Assembly: GCA_001548435.1 (NCBI GenBank)
Contig: AP017308.1
Coordinates: forward strand, 2,117,030-2,181,029
Length of the DNA: 64,000 nucleotides
Direction: 5' to 3'
Source: Leptolyngbya sp. NIES-3755
GTDB taxonomy: Bacteria; Cyanobacteriota; Cyanobacteriia; Leptolyngbyales; Leptolyngbyaceae
The position numbers and the translations under genes are program-made. The notes below the pieces were generated by a model that was not told where the DNA came from, did no database searches, and saw nothing but the letters and a program-made list of their open reading frames with translations. Below, piece by piece: positions 25,822 through 35,261 of the stretch; within the stretch, counting starts at the first letter, position 1; every line of letters starts with the position of its first letter.

Positions 25822-26598
25822 ATGACGTACGCCATTAATACACTTCGGAAAGTGATCCACCTGACTGGTCTTAGAAAACCGAGGCATGAGCAACAAAGTC
25901 CGTTTCCTCCGGATTTTGATGAGGAAGCGATCGAGATAATCCAGGCGGTTCAGCCTTACACCATGACAAGCATAGAACGCATATTCTCGCTGATTCATGC
26001 TGTGAGATATGTGGTGCAACACAACATCAAAGGCGACATCGTGGAGTGCGGGGTTTGGAAGGGAGGAAGTATGCTGGCGATCGCAAAAACGCTTGCTCAA
26101 CTCAATGATTACAGCAGAGATCTTTATCTCTTTGATACTTTTGAGGGCATGACACCCCCGACTGAAAAGGATGTTATTTATAACGGGGAAGTTGCTTCTA
26201 CTCTGCTTGAAAACAGTACTAAGACAGATGAAAATTCGATCTGGTGCTATGCTCCGCTTGAATCCGTCAAAGCTACTCTGAATACTGCACAGTACGATTC
26301 AGAGAAACTCCATTTTATCCAGGGAAGTGTGGAAGAAACCTTGCCGGAACAAGCACCAGCAACAATCTCAATTCTGCGTTTGGACACGGACTGGTATGAG
26401 TCAACCCGTCATGAATTAGTTCACTTGTTCCCCAGAGTGTCGGTTGGGGGAGTGATTATTATTGATGACTACGGCTATTGGCAAGGTTCACGTTTAGCAA
26501 CAGATGAATATTTGAAACAGAACAACATCAAGCTTTTTCTCAGCCGGATCGATGATTCGGGCAGGATCGGAATCAAATTGCCGAGTCATTCGGATTAG
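25822..26598 (+). CDS. TylF/MycF family sugar O-methyltransferase
   Basis: A 258-residue methyltransferase of the TylF/MycF family, metal-dependent enzymes that methylate sugar hydroxyls. Seen: TMTSIERIFSLIHAVRYVV, the motif I equivalent GDIVECGVWKGGSMLAIAKTL, YLFDTFEGM, the metal-binding RLDTDWYEST and VIIIDDYGYWQGSRLATDEYL. It lies 18 bp after the Wzt-like gene; the likely role is methylating the exported polysaccharide. Mg2+ use is by family. Confidence 0.92.
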   Translation: MTYAINTLRKVIHLTGLRKPRHEQQSPFPPDFDEEAIEIIQAVQPYTMTSIERIFSLIHAVRYVVQHNIKGDIVECGVWKGGSMLAIAKTLAQLNDYSRDLYLFDTFEGMTPPTEKDVIYNGEVASTLLENSTKTDENSIWCYAPLESVKATLNTAQYDSEKLHFIQGSVEETLPEQAPATISILRLDTDWYESTRHELVHLFPRVSVGGVIIIDDYGYWQGSRLATDEYLKQNNIKLFLSRIDDSGRIGIKLPSHSD

Positions 26599-26659
26599 CT
26601 CGATCAATTTACCCCTCATGTGAACAATCCGTTGAGATTCGAGTAGGAGATTTAAGACG

Positions 26660-27598
26660 ATGCCAGAGACATGCACAGCGATCACAAGTCCGATAACGGG
26701 AACTACTGCCGTTGTCGTTGAAGAGGAGCTTAATGCTCAAACTGTGATCGATCGATATGCACGAGAGTACAACATTGATGTTGCCCATTATTTTGCGCGA
26801 TTAAACTCGATTAAAATTTGTCGATGTTTAGAGACAGGATATCGCTTTTACTATCCATTCAGCTTAATCGGACAGAGTGAGCTTTATCACCAGTTGCAGG
26901 ACTACCCCTGGTATTACGCGGATTGGAAATGGGAATATCAGATTGCAGCAGAAGTCATTCAAGCAAATCAAAAGGTTCTCGAAATTGGCTGCGGGCGCGG
27001 GAAATTTCTAAAATTTCTGCAAAATCAGGGTGCAGTCTGTGTAGGGTGTGAACTGAATGACGATGCAGTTCTTGTTGCTAAAGCGAATGGTTTAGAAGTG
27101 CGAAAGCAAACGATTCAAGATCTTTCTCGCACTCAGGCAGCACTGTATGATGTTGTATGTTCTTTTCAAGTACTTGAACATGTGGTTGAGGTGCAGAGCT
27201 TTTTGCAGGCTGCGATCGCTGCTCTCAAACCTGGAGGAAAATTAATCGTGGGCGTACCTAACTCCAATCCTTTCCTATATGAGCATGATAAGTACGATAC
27301 ATTGAATCTTCCGCCGCATCACATGGGACTTTGGAGATCAGAGGCTTTGAGCAATCTAGCACCAGTCTTTAACCTTAAAGTAGATAACATCTACACTGAA
27401 CCCTTGCACCCAGCGGATTATGAGCGTTATCTTCGGTTGAAACTGGCTCATCTACCATCGAGTGCAGAGTTATTAGTTCCACTGCTCGAATTCATTCTAT
27501 TGAAATTGAGACCTTACAGGCTGCGAAGTCGATTACAGCGGTGGAGCATTGGGAGTGCACCAGGGCGGAATTTAGTTGCGGTCTACACCAAGCTCTAG
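26660..27598 (+). CDS. Class I SAM methyltransferase, glycan locus
   Basis: A 312-residue methyltransferase. Residues about 1-95 are a family-specific lead-in (CRCLETGYRFYYPF, WYYADWKWEYQ); motif I is KVLEIGCGRGKFLKFL (about 108-123), then VGCELNDDAV, CSFQVLEHVVE and LKPGGKLIVGVPNSNP. The pattern is that of the UbiE/Methyltransf_11-12 group common in sugar clusters, often C-methyltransferases or O-methyltransferases. TAGGAGA precedes the ATG. Substrate unknown. Confidence 0.88.
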   Translation: MPETCTAITSPITGTTAVVVEEELNAQTVIDRYAREYNIDVAHYFARLNSIKICRCLETGYRFYYPFSLIGQSELYHQLQDYPWYYADWKWEYQIAAEVIQANQKVLEIGCGRGKFLKFLQNQGAVCVGCELNDDAVLVAKANGLEVRKQTIQDLSRTQAALYDVVCSFQVLEHVVEVQSFLQAAIAALKPGGKLIVGVPNSNPFLYEHDKYDTLNLPPHHMGLWRSEALSNLAPVFNLKVDNIYTEPLHPADYERYLRLKLAHLPSSAELLVPLLEFILLKLRPYRLRSRLQRWSIGSAPGRNLVAVYTKL

Positions 27599-27643
27599 GT
27601 TTAAAGGTTAGCGGTTTGTATCCAATCTCATTGTGTTTGAAGA

Positions 27644-28870
27644 ATGACACACATTGCCTTCATCTCTTCCATGTCTGGCTTTCCCTGGGGAGGCAGTGAA
27701 TATCTTTGGTCGATGACTGCAATTGAAGCACTGCACGATCGTCATTCTGTCTCATTTTCTATGCCAGATTGGGCAGAACAATCCCATCCCACTGTTAATC
27801 AGCTTGTACAGCAAGGAGCGCAATTTTTTCCGCGTTCTCGGCAACCTCAGTCTCTAGTCGATCGAGCACTGAATAAAGTGCGGCAAATTCGACCGATAAA
27901 AGTGTTAGAAGCTTGTTTTCCTGAATCTTTAGACGCAGTACGATCGACCTATCGCCCGATTTTTGCAAACCAGCCTGATATCATCTGTGTCAGTCAGGGA
28001 ACGAGTTACGAAGCTGCCGCGATTCCTGAATTAGCTGAATTGTTGCTAACCACAACGATTCCCTACGTCCTGGTTTGTCACTTTAATTCTGATGTGTGGC
28101 TTTTGGATGAGCAGTGGCGATCGACGGCTCGAAAGTTGTTTGAAAAAGCAACCGCGATCGCGTTTGTATCTGAGCATAATTTGAAATCAGCAGAACGCCA
28201 CTTAGCATATCGATTAAACGATGCAGTCGTGCTACAGAATCCCGTAAATCTTTCACACGATGAAATCGTTCCTTGGGTGGAAACAACCCCAATCTCGTTT
28301 GCAACTGTAGCTCGACTAGAAACATTTTTCAAAGGGCAGGATGTTCTCTTTGAAGCACTAAGCGCACCGGAATGGCGATCGCGATTGTGGCAATGTCAGC
28401 TCTATGGAGCAGGTCCAGATCGAGCTTATCTAGAATCTCTCGCTGACTGTTATGGAATTCGCGATCGCATTTGCTTTAAGGGACACGTTGCTGATGTTCG
28501 ATCAATTTGGGCTGACAATCAAATGCTAGTTCTCCCCTCGAAAGGCGAAGGCACTCCGTTGGCATTAATTGAAGCCATGATTTGTGGTCGTCCTGCTATT
28601 GTGACGAATGTGGGCGGAAATGCCGAATGGATTGAAGAAGGAAAAACGGGATTTGTTGCTGAAGCACCCACAGCAATCGCTTTAAAAGCTGCACTCGAAC
28701 GAGCTTGGCAGCATCAGCAACACTGGCAAACAATGGGAATGAAAGCGCATCAGATTGCACTCCAACGCCGCGATCGTACTCCAGCTCAAAGTCTGCTCAA
28801 TTTCATCCTAGAAGCCATGCCCCACCGTTTTGCACTCTCTGATTCTCAATTCACTTTATCAAAGCCATGA
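27644..28870 (+). CDS. GT4 family glycosyltransferase
   Basis: A 408-residue GT-B glycosyltransferase. Seen: SSMSGFPWGGSEYLWSMTAIEAL as the N-terminal glycine-rich loop, ISFATVARLETFFKGQDVLFEAL opening the donor domain, and the EX7E motif in SKGEGTPLALIEAMICGRPAIVT. Its stop overlaps the start of the GT2 gene as ATGA, so translation is coupled. Donor and acceptor unknown. Confidence 0.92.
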   Translation: MTHIAFISSMSGFPWGGSEYLWSMTAIEALHDRHSVSFSMPDWAEQSHPTVNQLVQQGAQFFPRSRQPQSLVDRALNKVRQIRPIKVLEACFPESLDAVRSTYRPIFANQPDIICVSQGTSYEAAAIPELAELLLTTTIPYVLVCHFNSDVWLLDEQWRSTARKLFEKATAIAFVSEHNLKSAERHLAYRLNDAVVLQNPVNLSHDEIVPWVETTPISFATVARLETFFKGQDVLFEALSAPEWRSRLWQCQLYGAGPDRAYLESLADCYGIRDRICFKGHVADVRSIWADNQMLVLPSKGEGTPLALIEAMICGRPAIVTNVGGNAEWIEEGKTGFVAEAPTAIALKAALERAWQHQQHWQTMGMKAHQIALQRRDRTPAQSLLNFILEAMPHRFALSDSQFTLSKP

Positions 28871-29781
28871 AACTCTCGGTCAGCGTCATCATCTGCACTC
28901 ATAATCCACGTCGGGATTATCTCGATCGAGTCTTGAGTGCTTTAGAACAGCAAACTTTGCCCAAAGAACAATGGGAACTGCTTTTAATTGACAATGCCAG
29001 CGATCGTGTTCTTGCCGATGAAACGAATTTATCCTGGCATCCTCATGCAATGCAGATTCGAGAACAACAACTTGGGCTAACTCCCGCTCGATTACGAGGA
29101 ATGCAAGACTCGCAAGCTGATCTGTTAATCTTTGTCGATGACGATAATGTATTAGCACCGAACTATCTTGAAACCGCCCTAGAACTTTCTCGTCAATGGA
29201 CAATGATCGGGGCTTGGGGTGGACAAGTTTTACCAGAGTTCGAGGAACCTTCGCCCGAATGGACAAAGCCTTACTGGGGAAATTTAGCACTAAAAGAATT
29301 CGAGGTCGATCGTTGGGGCAATGTCCCGATTAGCGACATTCTGCCTTGTGGAGCAGGAATGTGTTTACGTCGAGTCGTCGCGCAGCACTATGTAGAACTG
29401 GTGAAAGCTCAAACTACACGGCTAAACCTCGATCGCAAAGGGAAGTCATTGATCTCTGGGGGAGATACAGATATTGCCTTAACTGCCTGTGATCTGGGGT
29501 TAGGAATTGGATTATTCAAAGCGCTCACGCTGGTTCATCTCATCCCAGCATTTCGACTGCAAGAAGACTATCTGCTGCGGCTACAAGAGGCAATGTACTA
29601 TTCTGGCATTATGATTCAGGCAAGCTGGGGAAATTTGCCTGTGAGAACCTGGCGATCGCGATTTGCAGCTTATGGTCGTCGCTGGTGGATGGATCAGCGA
29701 TCGCGCCGGTTTCATGATGCGGCTCAGCGAGGGATCAATGCGGCTCTGAAAGATTTAGCTCAAATGCAGCTTAATTCGTAG
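28867..29781 (+). CDS. GT2 family glycosyltransferase
   Basis: A GT-A enzyme of 304 residues. Seen: LSVSVIICTHNPRRDYLDRVLSAL, LLIDNASD for the nucleotide, and the DXD-like LIFVDDDNVLAPNYLETAL. A CGAGMCLRR motif further on is typical of this family's acceptor side. Last gene of the plus operon; its final 22 bases overlap tail to tail with the glycosyltransferase gene on the minus strand. Confidence 0.92.
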   Translation: MKLSVSVIICTHNPRRDYLDRVLSALEQQTLPKEQWELLLIDNASDRVLADETNLSWHPHAMQIREQQLGLTPARLRGMQDSQADLLIFVDDDNVLAPNYLETALELSRQWTMIGAWGGQVLPEFEEPSPEWTKPYWGNLALKEFEVDRWGNVPISDILPCGAGMCLRRVVAQHYVELVKAQTTRLNLDRKGKSLISGGDTDIALTACDLGLGIGLFKALTLVHLIPAFRLQEDYLLRLQEAMYYSGIMIQASWGNLPVRTWRSRFAAYGRRWWMDQRSRRFHDAAQRGINAALKDLAQMQLNS

Positions 29782-30920
29782 TTAGATTGGGCAAGCTGTT
29801 GATAGATCTGCATCAATTGAGCAAGATGATGATCGAGGCTGAATTGATCGATCGCCAATGCTTGCCCAGTTTCCCCCAGTTGTTTCGCCAACCGCCAATT
29901 TGTTGCTAAGCGCTCCAGACAATGAGCAAGCTGATTTACATCATTCGGATCAACTAAAAGTCCATTGACTTCATCTTGCACAACCTCGGGCATTCCACCG
30001 ACGCGACTCATGATCAAGGCTCTCGATTGCGCCATCGCTTCAAAAGCAACCGTTCCACCAGGTTCATGCCAAATCGAAGGATAAACAACTGCCCGCGCTT
30101 GAGCAATCAACTGTTCAGTTTTAGCTTCATTGATCCAACCGTGTAACGTCACTCGATCGTGCAATCCCAAGCTTTGAATGTGCTGCTGAATCTGAGCTTC
30201 TTGATTGCCTTGTCCAGCAATATCGACCTGAATTGGAACCGTCACTTGAGCGATCGCATTAAGTAACCAAATCAAGCCCTTTTCCGGTGTGAATCGTCCC
30301 AAGAACACAAATCTTGGAACTCCAGTCTTAGGAGGTGGACTCGGCTGAAACACCTTGGGAGCAAAGAGATACAATCGATGAATTGATGCTTCTGGGTATC
30401 CTGCTTCAATCAGTCGGTCTTTTAGAAACTGACTCACAACAATTACGGGCATTCGTGGCAAGATTGTCCGAATCTTTTCGGTCATTTGGAAATTCTGAAT
30501 CAGTTGAGCGGGACGAATGCTCCCACATCGATCGAACAAGTGCCCCTGTAAACAGCCCAGAACACTGTAAGCGCGATCGCAAGGCTGATTCGATTGTTTC
30601 AGAAACTTACTCCCACTCGGACAGTAGGGGAGATGTCCTTGAAGAGTGCGAACTGTAGCAAGCTGGCGAGGCGGCGGAGTCGTTACTTCACCATGAAGAT
30701 GTAGAACATCGAGCTTGAGCCGTTTTGCCTGATGGTATAAGTCTTCTTCGCTCTCGACCCGAATGGGATGAAACTGCTCATCATCCGAGATCGCACTGGC
30801 ATACTTTGAAAAGTAAACCACAGTGTGACCCCTCGATCGCTGAGCTTGTCCAATCCGACGAATATAGGCAGCCAGTCCACCCGCTGCCCAAATGTCCTGC
30901 TCATAATGACCGATGATCAT
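29760..30920 (-). CDS. GT4 family glycosyltransferase
   Basis: A 386-residue GT-B enzyme. Seen: HYEQDIWAAGGLAAYIRRIGQAQ at the N-terminus, RFVFLGRFTPEKGLIWLLNAIAQV, and the EX7E motif in WHEPGGTVAFEAMAQSRALIMS. A cysteine-bearing insert (PYCPSGSKFLKQSNQPCDRAYSVLGCLQG read in parts) resembles the four-cysteine segment of some GT4 members. Last gene of the minus operon headed by the Wzc-like gene; its start overlaps the stop before it as TGATG. Confidence 0.92.
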   Translation of the reverse strand: MIIGHYEQDIWAAGGLAAYIRRIGQAQRSRGHTVVYFSKYASAISDDEQFHPIRVESEEDLYHQAKRLKLDVLHLHGEVTTPPPRQLATVRTLQGHLPYCPSGSKFLKQSNQPCDRAYSVLGCLQGHLFDRCGSIRPAQLIQNFQMTEKIRTILPRMPVIVVSQFLKDRLIEAGYPEASIHRLYLFAPKVFQPSPPPKTGVPRFVFLGRFTPEKGLIWLLNAIAQVTVPIQVDIAGQGNQEAQIQQHIQSLGLHDRVTLHGWINEAKTEQLIAQARAVVYPSIWHEPGGTVAFEAMAQSRALIMSRVGGMPEVVQDEVNGLLVDPNDVNQLAHCLERLATNWRLAKQLGETGQALAIDQFSLDHHLAQLMQIYQQLAQSNYELSCI

Positions 30921-31978
30921 CAGACACCTACCGACTGCTGCAAAGATTGATAAAGTTTTAGTCGATCGAGAATCGCTTCCCAGTCTCCCGTGGGCACAAC
31001 ATAGCCATTTTTGCCTTCTTGCACAAAGGTTTTCATGCCTGTATGTTCAGTCACGATCACTGGAACCCCACACGCTAAAGCTTCCATAGGTGCATAAGCA
31101 AATCCATCGTCGTAGGAAGGATGTACACAGACACTCGCCTGCTGGAAATGAGGCAGCGGATCGCCCGGACTAATCCGAATGCGCGAGTCTCGTTGTTTCC
31201 AAGCTTCCAGATACTGTCGCATTCCACGAGTTGTTGAGCCACCGATCAGAATCAGTTCACAGTGACGACCCGGAAGGCGCGAAAATGCTTCGAGCAGCAC
31301 TGGAATTCCCTTAAATACCGTGAGTGTTCCACAGTAAACCACGCGAAACATTCCATCCTCTTGTTTTTTCAACGGTGGAACAAATCGAGGATGAACCGTC
31401 AGTTGGCGCTTCCTCAGCTTTGATTCTGGGATTCCTGCCTTGAGAAATGAGTGATAGGTATAGTCCGAAGCGACATGAATGATATCTGCGGCTTCATAAG
31501 CTTGTAGAGTTTTACGTCGCTGAGCTTCATTGAGCCAACTCGATTCAATCCCAAATTCACGAATTGCTTTGAGATGTTGAGTTGCCACATTGTTGACATG
31601 GCTATTATCGGCTTGGAGCGATAGAATGCTGTACCCTAACTGACGAGCGCGTTTAAATGAGTGAAATGCTTGCCCAGCACACCCTGTCTCAAATTCATCT
31701 CCTGGAGACATCACAGCCGCGATCGCTCGATCGAACCAGTCATTGCTGAAGTAGTTCAACCAGCCCGGACTGTACCGAATCGGAGAATACCGCATTAAAA
31801 GCTGTTTGCGATGTGAAATCTGAACGGTTCGCCCGCAAGAGTCGCCTAATTTGGGGCGAGGTGTATAGTATTCGAGCAGCGTATTTTGCGATCGCGCTTC
31901 TTCAACAATGAAGGCAAAATTTCGTCCTAATCCTCCTGAATCATAAGGTGCAGAACAAGCAATTGTTTTTCTCATCAT
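30920..31978 (-). CDS. GT4 family glycosyltransferase with variant catalytic motif
   Basis: A 352-residue GT-B enzyme. Seen: CSAPYDSGGLGRNFAFIVEEA, FRVVYCGTLTVFKGIPVLLEAF and the donor-site segment PSYDDGFAYAPMEALACGVPVIVT, where Asp replaces the first Glu of the usual EX7E. The change is conservative and may be tolerated. I start at ATG 31978, with GGGAA just upstream; the next codon is also ATG (31975). A TTG at 31990 would add four residues. It lies in the middle of the three-GT tail of the operon. Confidence 0.9.
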   Translation of the reverse strand: MMRKTIACSAPYDSGGLGRNFAFIVEEARSQNTLLEYYTPRPKLGDSCGRTVQISHRKQLLMRYSPIRYSPGWLNYFSNDWFDRAIAAVMSPGDEFETGCAGQAFHSFKRARQLGYSILSLQADNSHVNNVATQHLKAIREFGIESSWLNEAQRRKTLQAYEAADIIHVASDYTYHSFLKAGIPESKLRKRQLTVHPRFVPPLKKQEDGMFRVVYCGTLTVFKGIPVLLEAFSRLPGRHCELILIGGSTTRGMRQYLEAWKQRDSRIRISPGDPLPHFQQASVCVHPSYDDGFAYAPMEALACGVPVIVTEHTGMKTFVQEGKNGYVVPTGDWEAILDRLKLYQSLQQSVGV

Positions 31979-32002
31979 GATTTCCCACAACAGCTAAGAT
32001 GC

Positions 32003-33142
32003 TTAGATTAACAACGGAACTCGGTTTTCTATCGCATTAAGAATTTGCCGCGCCATGTCATCCCAAGTTACACGTCGCAGGATCGGAGTAACTTGAGAAT
32101 GAATCAGCGATCGGTAGTGTGTTTGGTGGCTGTTCCAGTCAGAGAGTTTTTGGACTAATTCATCAACATTCTCTGCATCGGAGAGCAATAGATTTTGGCA
32201 CTCTGTGGGGTAACGTTCCGCAACTCCCGCCGTCTTTGTTACGATCGCGGGAATTCCACAACAAAGTGCTTCATGCACTCCCAAACCATAAGCTTCATAT
32301 CGAGTGGGAGCAATTAAACAATCAGAAGCTCGTAGTAAATCTGGAACATCAGAGCGAAATCCCAGAAATTGAATACGATCGACGAATCCCGTCTCATTTA
32401 ATCGCTGTTTCCAGATTGGAACTTCTGCACCTTGTCCAATCACTAATAATTGAACAGTCCAAGCTGGATCTTGGCAGAGATGTTTCCAAGCTTCAAATAG
32501 AACATCAAATCCTTTTCGTCGATCGCTTAATGCTCCAATAAACACAGCGATCGGACACTCTGGTAACTTTAATCGTTGTCTTAGCGATCGAACTTCCTCA
32601 GTCGTTGCAGGATAGAACGTTTCAGGATCAATTCCGTAATAAACAACTTTAGATTGAGCAGTCAGGTTATGTTCAATCAAGTCTGCTTGAGTCCGTTCAG
32701 AATTGGCAATTACAATCTGTGCCTGTTGTAAATTTCGTTGTTCCGTCCGTCGAAAATAAGCATGTGTGATTGCAATCTTAGCGCGTTGTAATCGATTCAC
32801 TTTCGACTCTGGTTGATAAGCCGCATGAACATAATGCACCCAGTTCACATCTGCCCAATCACAGTTCCCACCATTCACTAGCACCCGTCCACCGCGCTGT
32901 GAAATCCTTTGCGCCCAATGTCTTCCCACTCGATCGAGCAAAAACTCGCCCAAAAAATTCGAGTTCGCAACTTTCGGAACCCGATGCCAAATTGTAGACT
33001 GTTGCAGTTCAGGTTCAACTCGATGCGACACTAAATGAACTTCTGCACCTTGACGAACGAGATAATCCGCCAGCGCATAGTTCGCTCGATCCATTCCACC
33101 TGTTTTAATAAAGTCGGCTGCAATCAACAGAAAAGGCTTCAT
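32003..33142 (-). CDS. GT4 family glycosyltransferase
   Basis: A 379-residue GT-B enzyme. Seen: LLIAADFIKTGGMDRANYALADYLV, a conserved NWVHYVHAAY segment, IAVFIGALSDRRKGFDVLFEAW and the EX7E motif in RYEAYGLGVHEALCCGIPAIVT. Its start overlaps the stop of the Wzy-like polymerase by four bases (ATGA), so polymerase and transferase are coupled. Donor unknown. Confidence 0.92.
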   Translation of the reverse strand: MKPFLLIAADFIKTGGMDRANYALADYLVRQGAEVHLVSHRVEPELQQSTIWHRVPKVANSNFLGEFLLDRVGRHWAQRISQRGGRVLVNGGNCDWADVNWVHYVHAAYQPESKVNRLQRAKIAITHAYFRRTEQRNLQQAQIVIANSERTQADLIEHNLTAQSKVVYYGIDPETFYPATTEEVRSLRQRLKLPECPIAVFIGALSDRRKGFDVLFEAWKHLCQDPAWTVQLLVIGQGAEVPIWKQRLNETGFVDRIQFLGFRSDVPDLLRASDCLIAPTRYEAYGLGVHEALCCGIPAIVTKTAGVAERYPTECQNLLLSDAENVDELVQKLSDWNSHQTHYRSLIHSQVTPILRRVTWDDMARQILNAIENRVPLLI

Positions 33143-34515
33143 TTTTCCCAGCTTGAAAGAACAGTGTGAGACCGACGCGCTGCCACAAATAACGCAGTAT
33201 TAATCAACCAAAATTCCATTCCCGCCTGACTCATAAACAAGGGATAGCTAAAGGTAATCGCGATCGCACCCATGTTATACGCAAAGATAATTCCCGCCCA
33301 AAGTTGCAGTGAAGAAAAGCGATCGCTAATCACTCGCCAAACTCCACAACACGTGGCGATGATTGCTCCCGAATAAGCAATTAATAAAGGAATGCCACCA
33401 TCATACGCCCAGCCTGTCCATTGAATTTCGACCCAAACCGGAAACGTAATGGGATTATAGTTATTGCCAAAATAGTCATTCATCATTCCCCAGCGTCCTA
33501 AACCCGCACCAAAGGGATATTTGGGAATGATGTCTACGATCGTTTCTTCGAGAAACATCCCTCGACTTTGATAAACAACCGTATCAGGAGATTCAGTCAA
33601 CAACGTCAGAAAGCGATCGCTCATCATCTCGCCCCCCACGCCTACTGCCCAATGCGTTGTGACCACGGCTAGAACAATCATCGTTCCAAACATCACTGCA
33701 ACTTGCCAAAACCGCTTTAATTGCAGCAGAACCAGCCCGATGACCAGTAAGCAGAGCAATGAAACAATGAATGTCGATCGAACTTGAGAAAGATAAATAC
33801 AAAATAACCCGAGCGGCACACTGGTAATACTGAGCAATCGAACAATCAAATTTCGAGTTTGCAATGCCATTCCAGTGCCAAGCAGTAGTGCATAAAATCC
33901 AGAAGTTGCTGCACTACCTGGAACATCACTTAATCCCGATGGACGATAAATATAAGCTCCATTTGCCAGCGTAATTTTTAGCTGATCACCGCCGTATTTC
34001 CCTTCTTCAATCACAGAGGAAATAGCAAACTGGAAGACTTCAGGATAGTAAACCTGGAGCACACCGACGATCGAACTGAGTGCGTGAAATCCCCAGAGCA
34101 GATAAACCAGCCAGCGAAATCCTTCATCCGTAAGATTCAAGCGACTCACCCAAAACAATGGAGCAAGAATCGCGAGATACATCAAACACTGTGCCAATCC
34201 CGCTGAAATACTACTGATATGAGGATGCCAAAAAAGCTGAAGCGCCATGATACAAAGAATCGCGATCGCCCATCGTTTTGCAGGATGAGCGATTCCCGTT
34301 TTAGGAACTTTCCACAACAATCCCAGACTGAGCGCAAATGCCCCGGCTCTAAAGAAAATCCTGAACGTTGAGATCTCAGGAAACAACAACAGAATCTGTA
34401 GCAAGAACTGAATTAAAACAAAACAGTGAAGCCATGAGAACTGAGGAAGTGAAAGTCGCCAAGACGAGGCAACAGGAGAATGGATCGATCGCTCTAGTAA
34501 ATCTCGGTGTCTCAT
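33139..34515 (-). CDS. O-antigen ligase/polymerase-like membrane protein (Wzy/WaaL)
   Basis: A 458-residue polytopic membrane protein with roughly ten to twelve helices (for example HCFVLIQFLLQILLLFP, VAVMFGTMIVLAVVT) and one large extracytoplasmic loop between about 290 and 370. That loop holds PKYPFGAGLGRWG, similar to the active loop of Wzy polymerases and WaaL ligases. It probably joins repeat units of the polysaccharide or attaches the chain. Sequence alone does not tell polymerase from ligase; placement next to Wzc favours polymerase. Confidence 0.82.
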   Translation of the reverse strand: MRHRDLLERSIHSPVASSWRLSLPQFSWLHCFVLIQFLLQILLLFPEISTFRIFFRAGAFALSLGLLWKVPKTGIAHPAKRWAIAILCIMALQLFWHPHISSISAGLAQCLMYLAILAPLFWVSRLNLTDEGFRWLVYLLWGFHALSSIVGVLQVYYPEVFQFAISSVIEEGKYGGDQLKITLANGAYIYRPSGLSDVPGSAATSGFYALLLGTGMALQTRNLIVRLLSITSVPLGLFCIYLSQVRSTFIVSLLCLLVIGLVLLQLKRFWQVAVMFGTMIVLAVVTTHWAVGVGGEMMSDRFLTLLTESPDTVVYQSRGMFLEETIVDIIPKYPFGAGLGRWGMMNDYFGNNYNPITFPVWVEIQWTGWAYDGGIPLLIAYSGAIIATCCGVWRVISDRFSSLQLWAGIIFAYNMGAIAITFSYPLFMSQAGMEFWLINTALFVAARRSHTVLSSWEK

Positions 34516-34533
34516 CGCTTGAAATAGATAAAA

Positions 34534-35235
34534 CTAAGCAGTCAAAATTGCAAATAAACTATCGCTCCAAGCTTTCCCCTGCAAATTTGGCAGAAGAGCT
34601 TGCCATCTCACGGAGAGTCCAGGAATCTGACCAGGCAAAGGATAGAAGAAACAAATATCAGAAAATCTTGCCTCTGTCGCCATGCGTTGCAAATCAACTT
34701 CGAGAATGGGCGTAATATGACCTGCAACCTGGTAATCATGGTCGCAAAATGCTGGATAGTAGCCTCTCAGTAAAAGAGAAATTCGCGATCGCAAACTATC
34801 ATTATTCGGAGTCGTAATCACAAGCTTTCCACCCGGTTTCAGACTGCGTTTTGCTTCCTGAATAAAGTGTCTTGGATTTGCCAAATGTTCCATTACCTCG
34901 ATCGCAAACATCCAGTCGATCGAGTAATCTTCACAAGGTAGCCCTGTCGTGGAGAGGTCGCGGATGTGGAATTCTACTGCCTCGATTTGGCTTGCCCCAT
35001 CATCGACAATATCAACACTGATCAGTTTATCGATGCTCGATCGCTGTTGTAATCGTTTGAGCCAACCTCCAGAGCCTGAACCTGCATCTAGAACAGTTCC
35101 CGTGACTTGATCGCCGACCAAGTTCCATAAGCGATCGCGAATTGGCTCTGGTGAATAGCCATTTTCTCGTTGGCGGTAAGCTTCGGCACTATAGCCAACA
35201 ACATTAGATCGTGTTGAATTCGATGATAACTGCAT
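34534..35235 (-). CDS. Class I SAM methyltransferase, Wzc operon
   Basis: A 233-residue methyltransferase. Seen: VTGTVLDAGSGSGGWLKRL (motif I, about 39-57), LISVDIVDD, MFAIEVMEHLANPRHFI and LKPGGKLVITTPNN (post-motif III). It is of the Methyltransf_11/23 type seen in many glycan clusters. It lies between the Wzc-like and Wzy-like genes, 26 and 18 bp away, in the same operon. Likely target: a sugar or lipid-linked intermediate, by context only. Confidence 0.88.
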   Translation of the reverse strand: MQLSSNSTRSNVVGYSAEAYRQRENGYSPEPIRDRLWNLVGDQVTGTVLDAGSGSGGWLKRLQQRSSIDKLISVDIVDDGASQIEAVEFHIRDLSTTGLPCEDYSIDWMFAIEVMEHLANPRHFIQEAKRSLKPGGKLVITTPNNDSLRSRISLLLRGYYPAFCDHDYQVAGHITPILEVDLQRMATEARFSDICFFYPLPGQIPGLSVRWQALLPNLQGKAWSDSLFAILTA

Positions 35236-35261
35236 AAGTAAGACTCGATCGCTCTTGTGAA

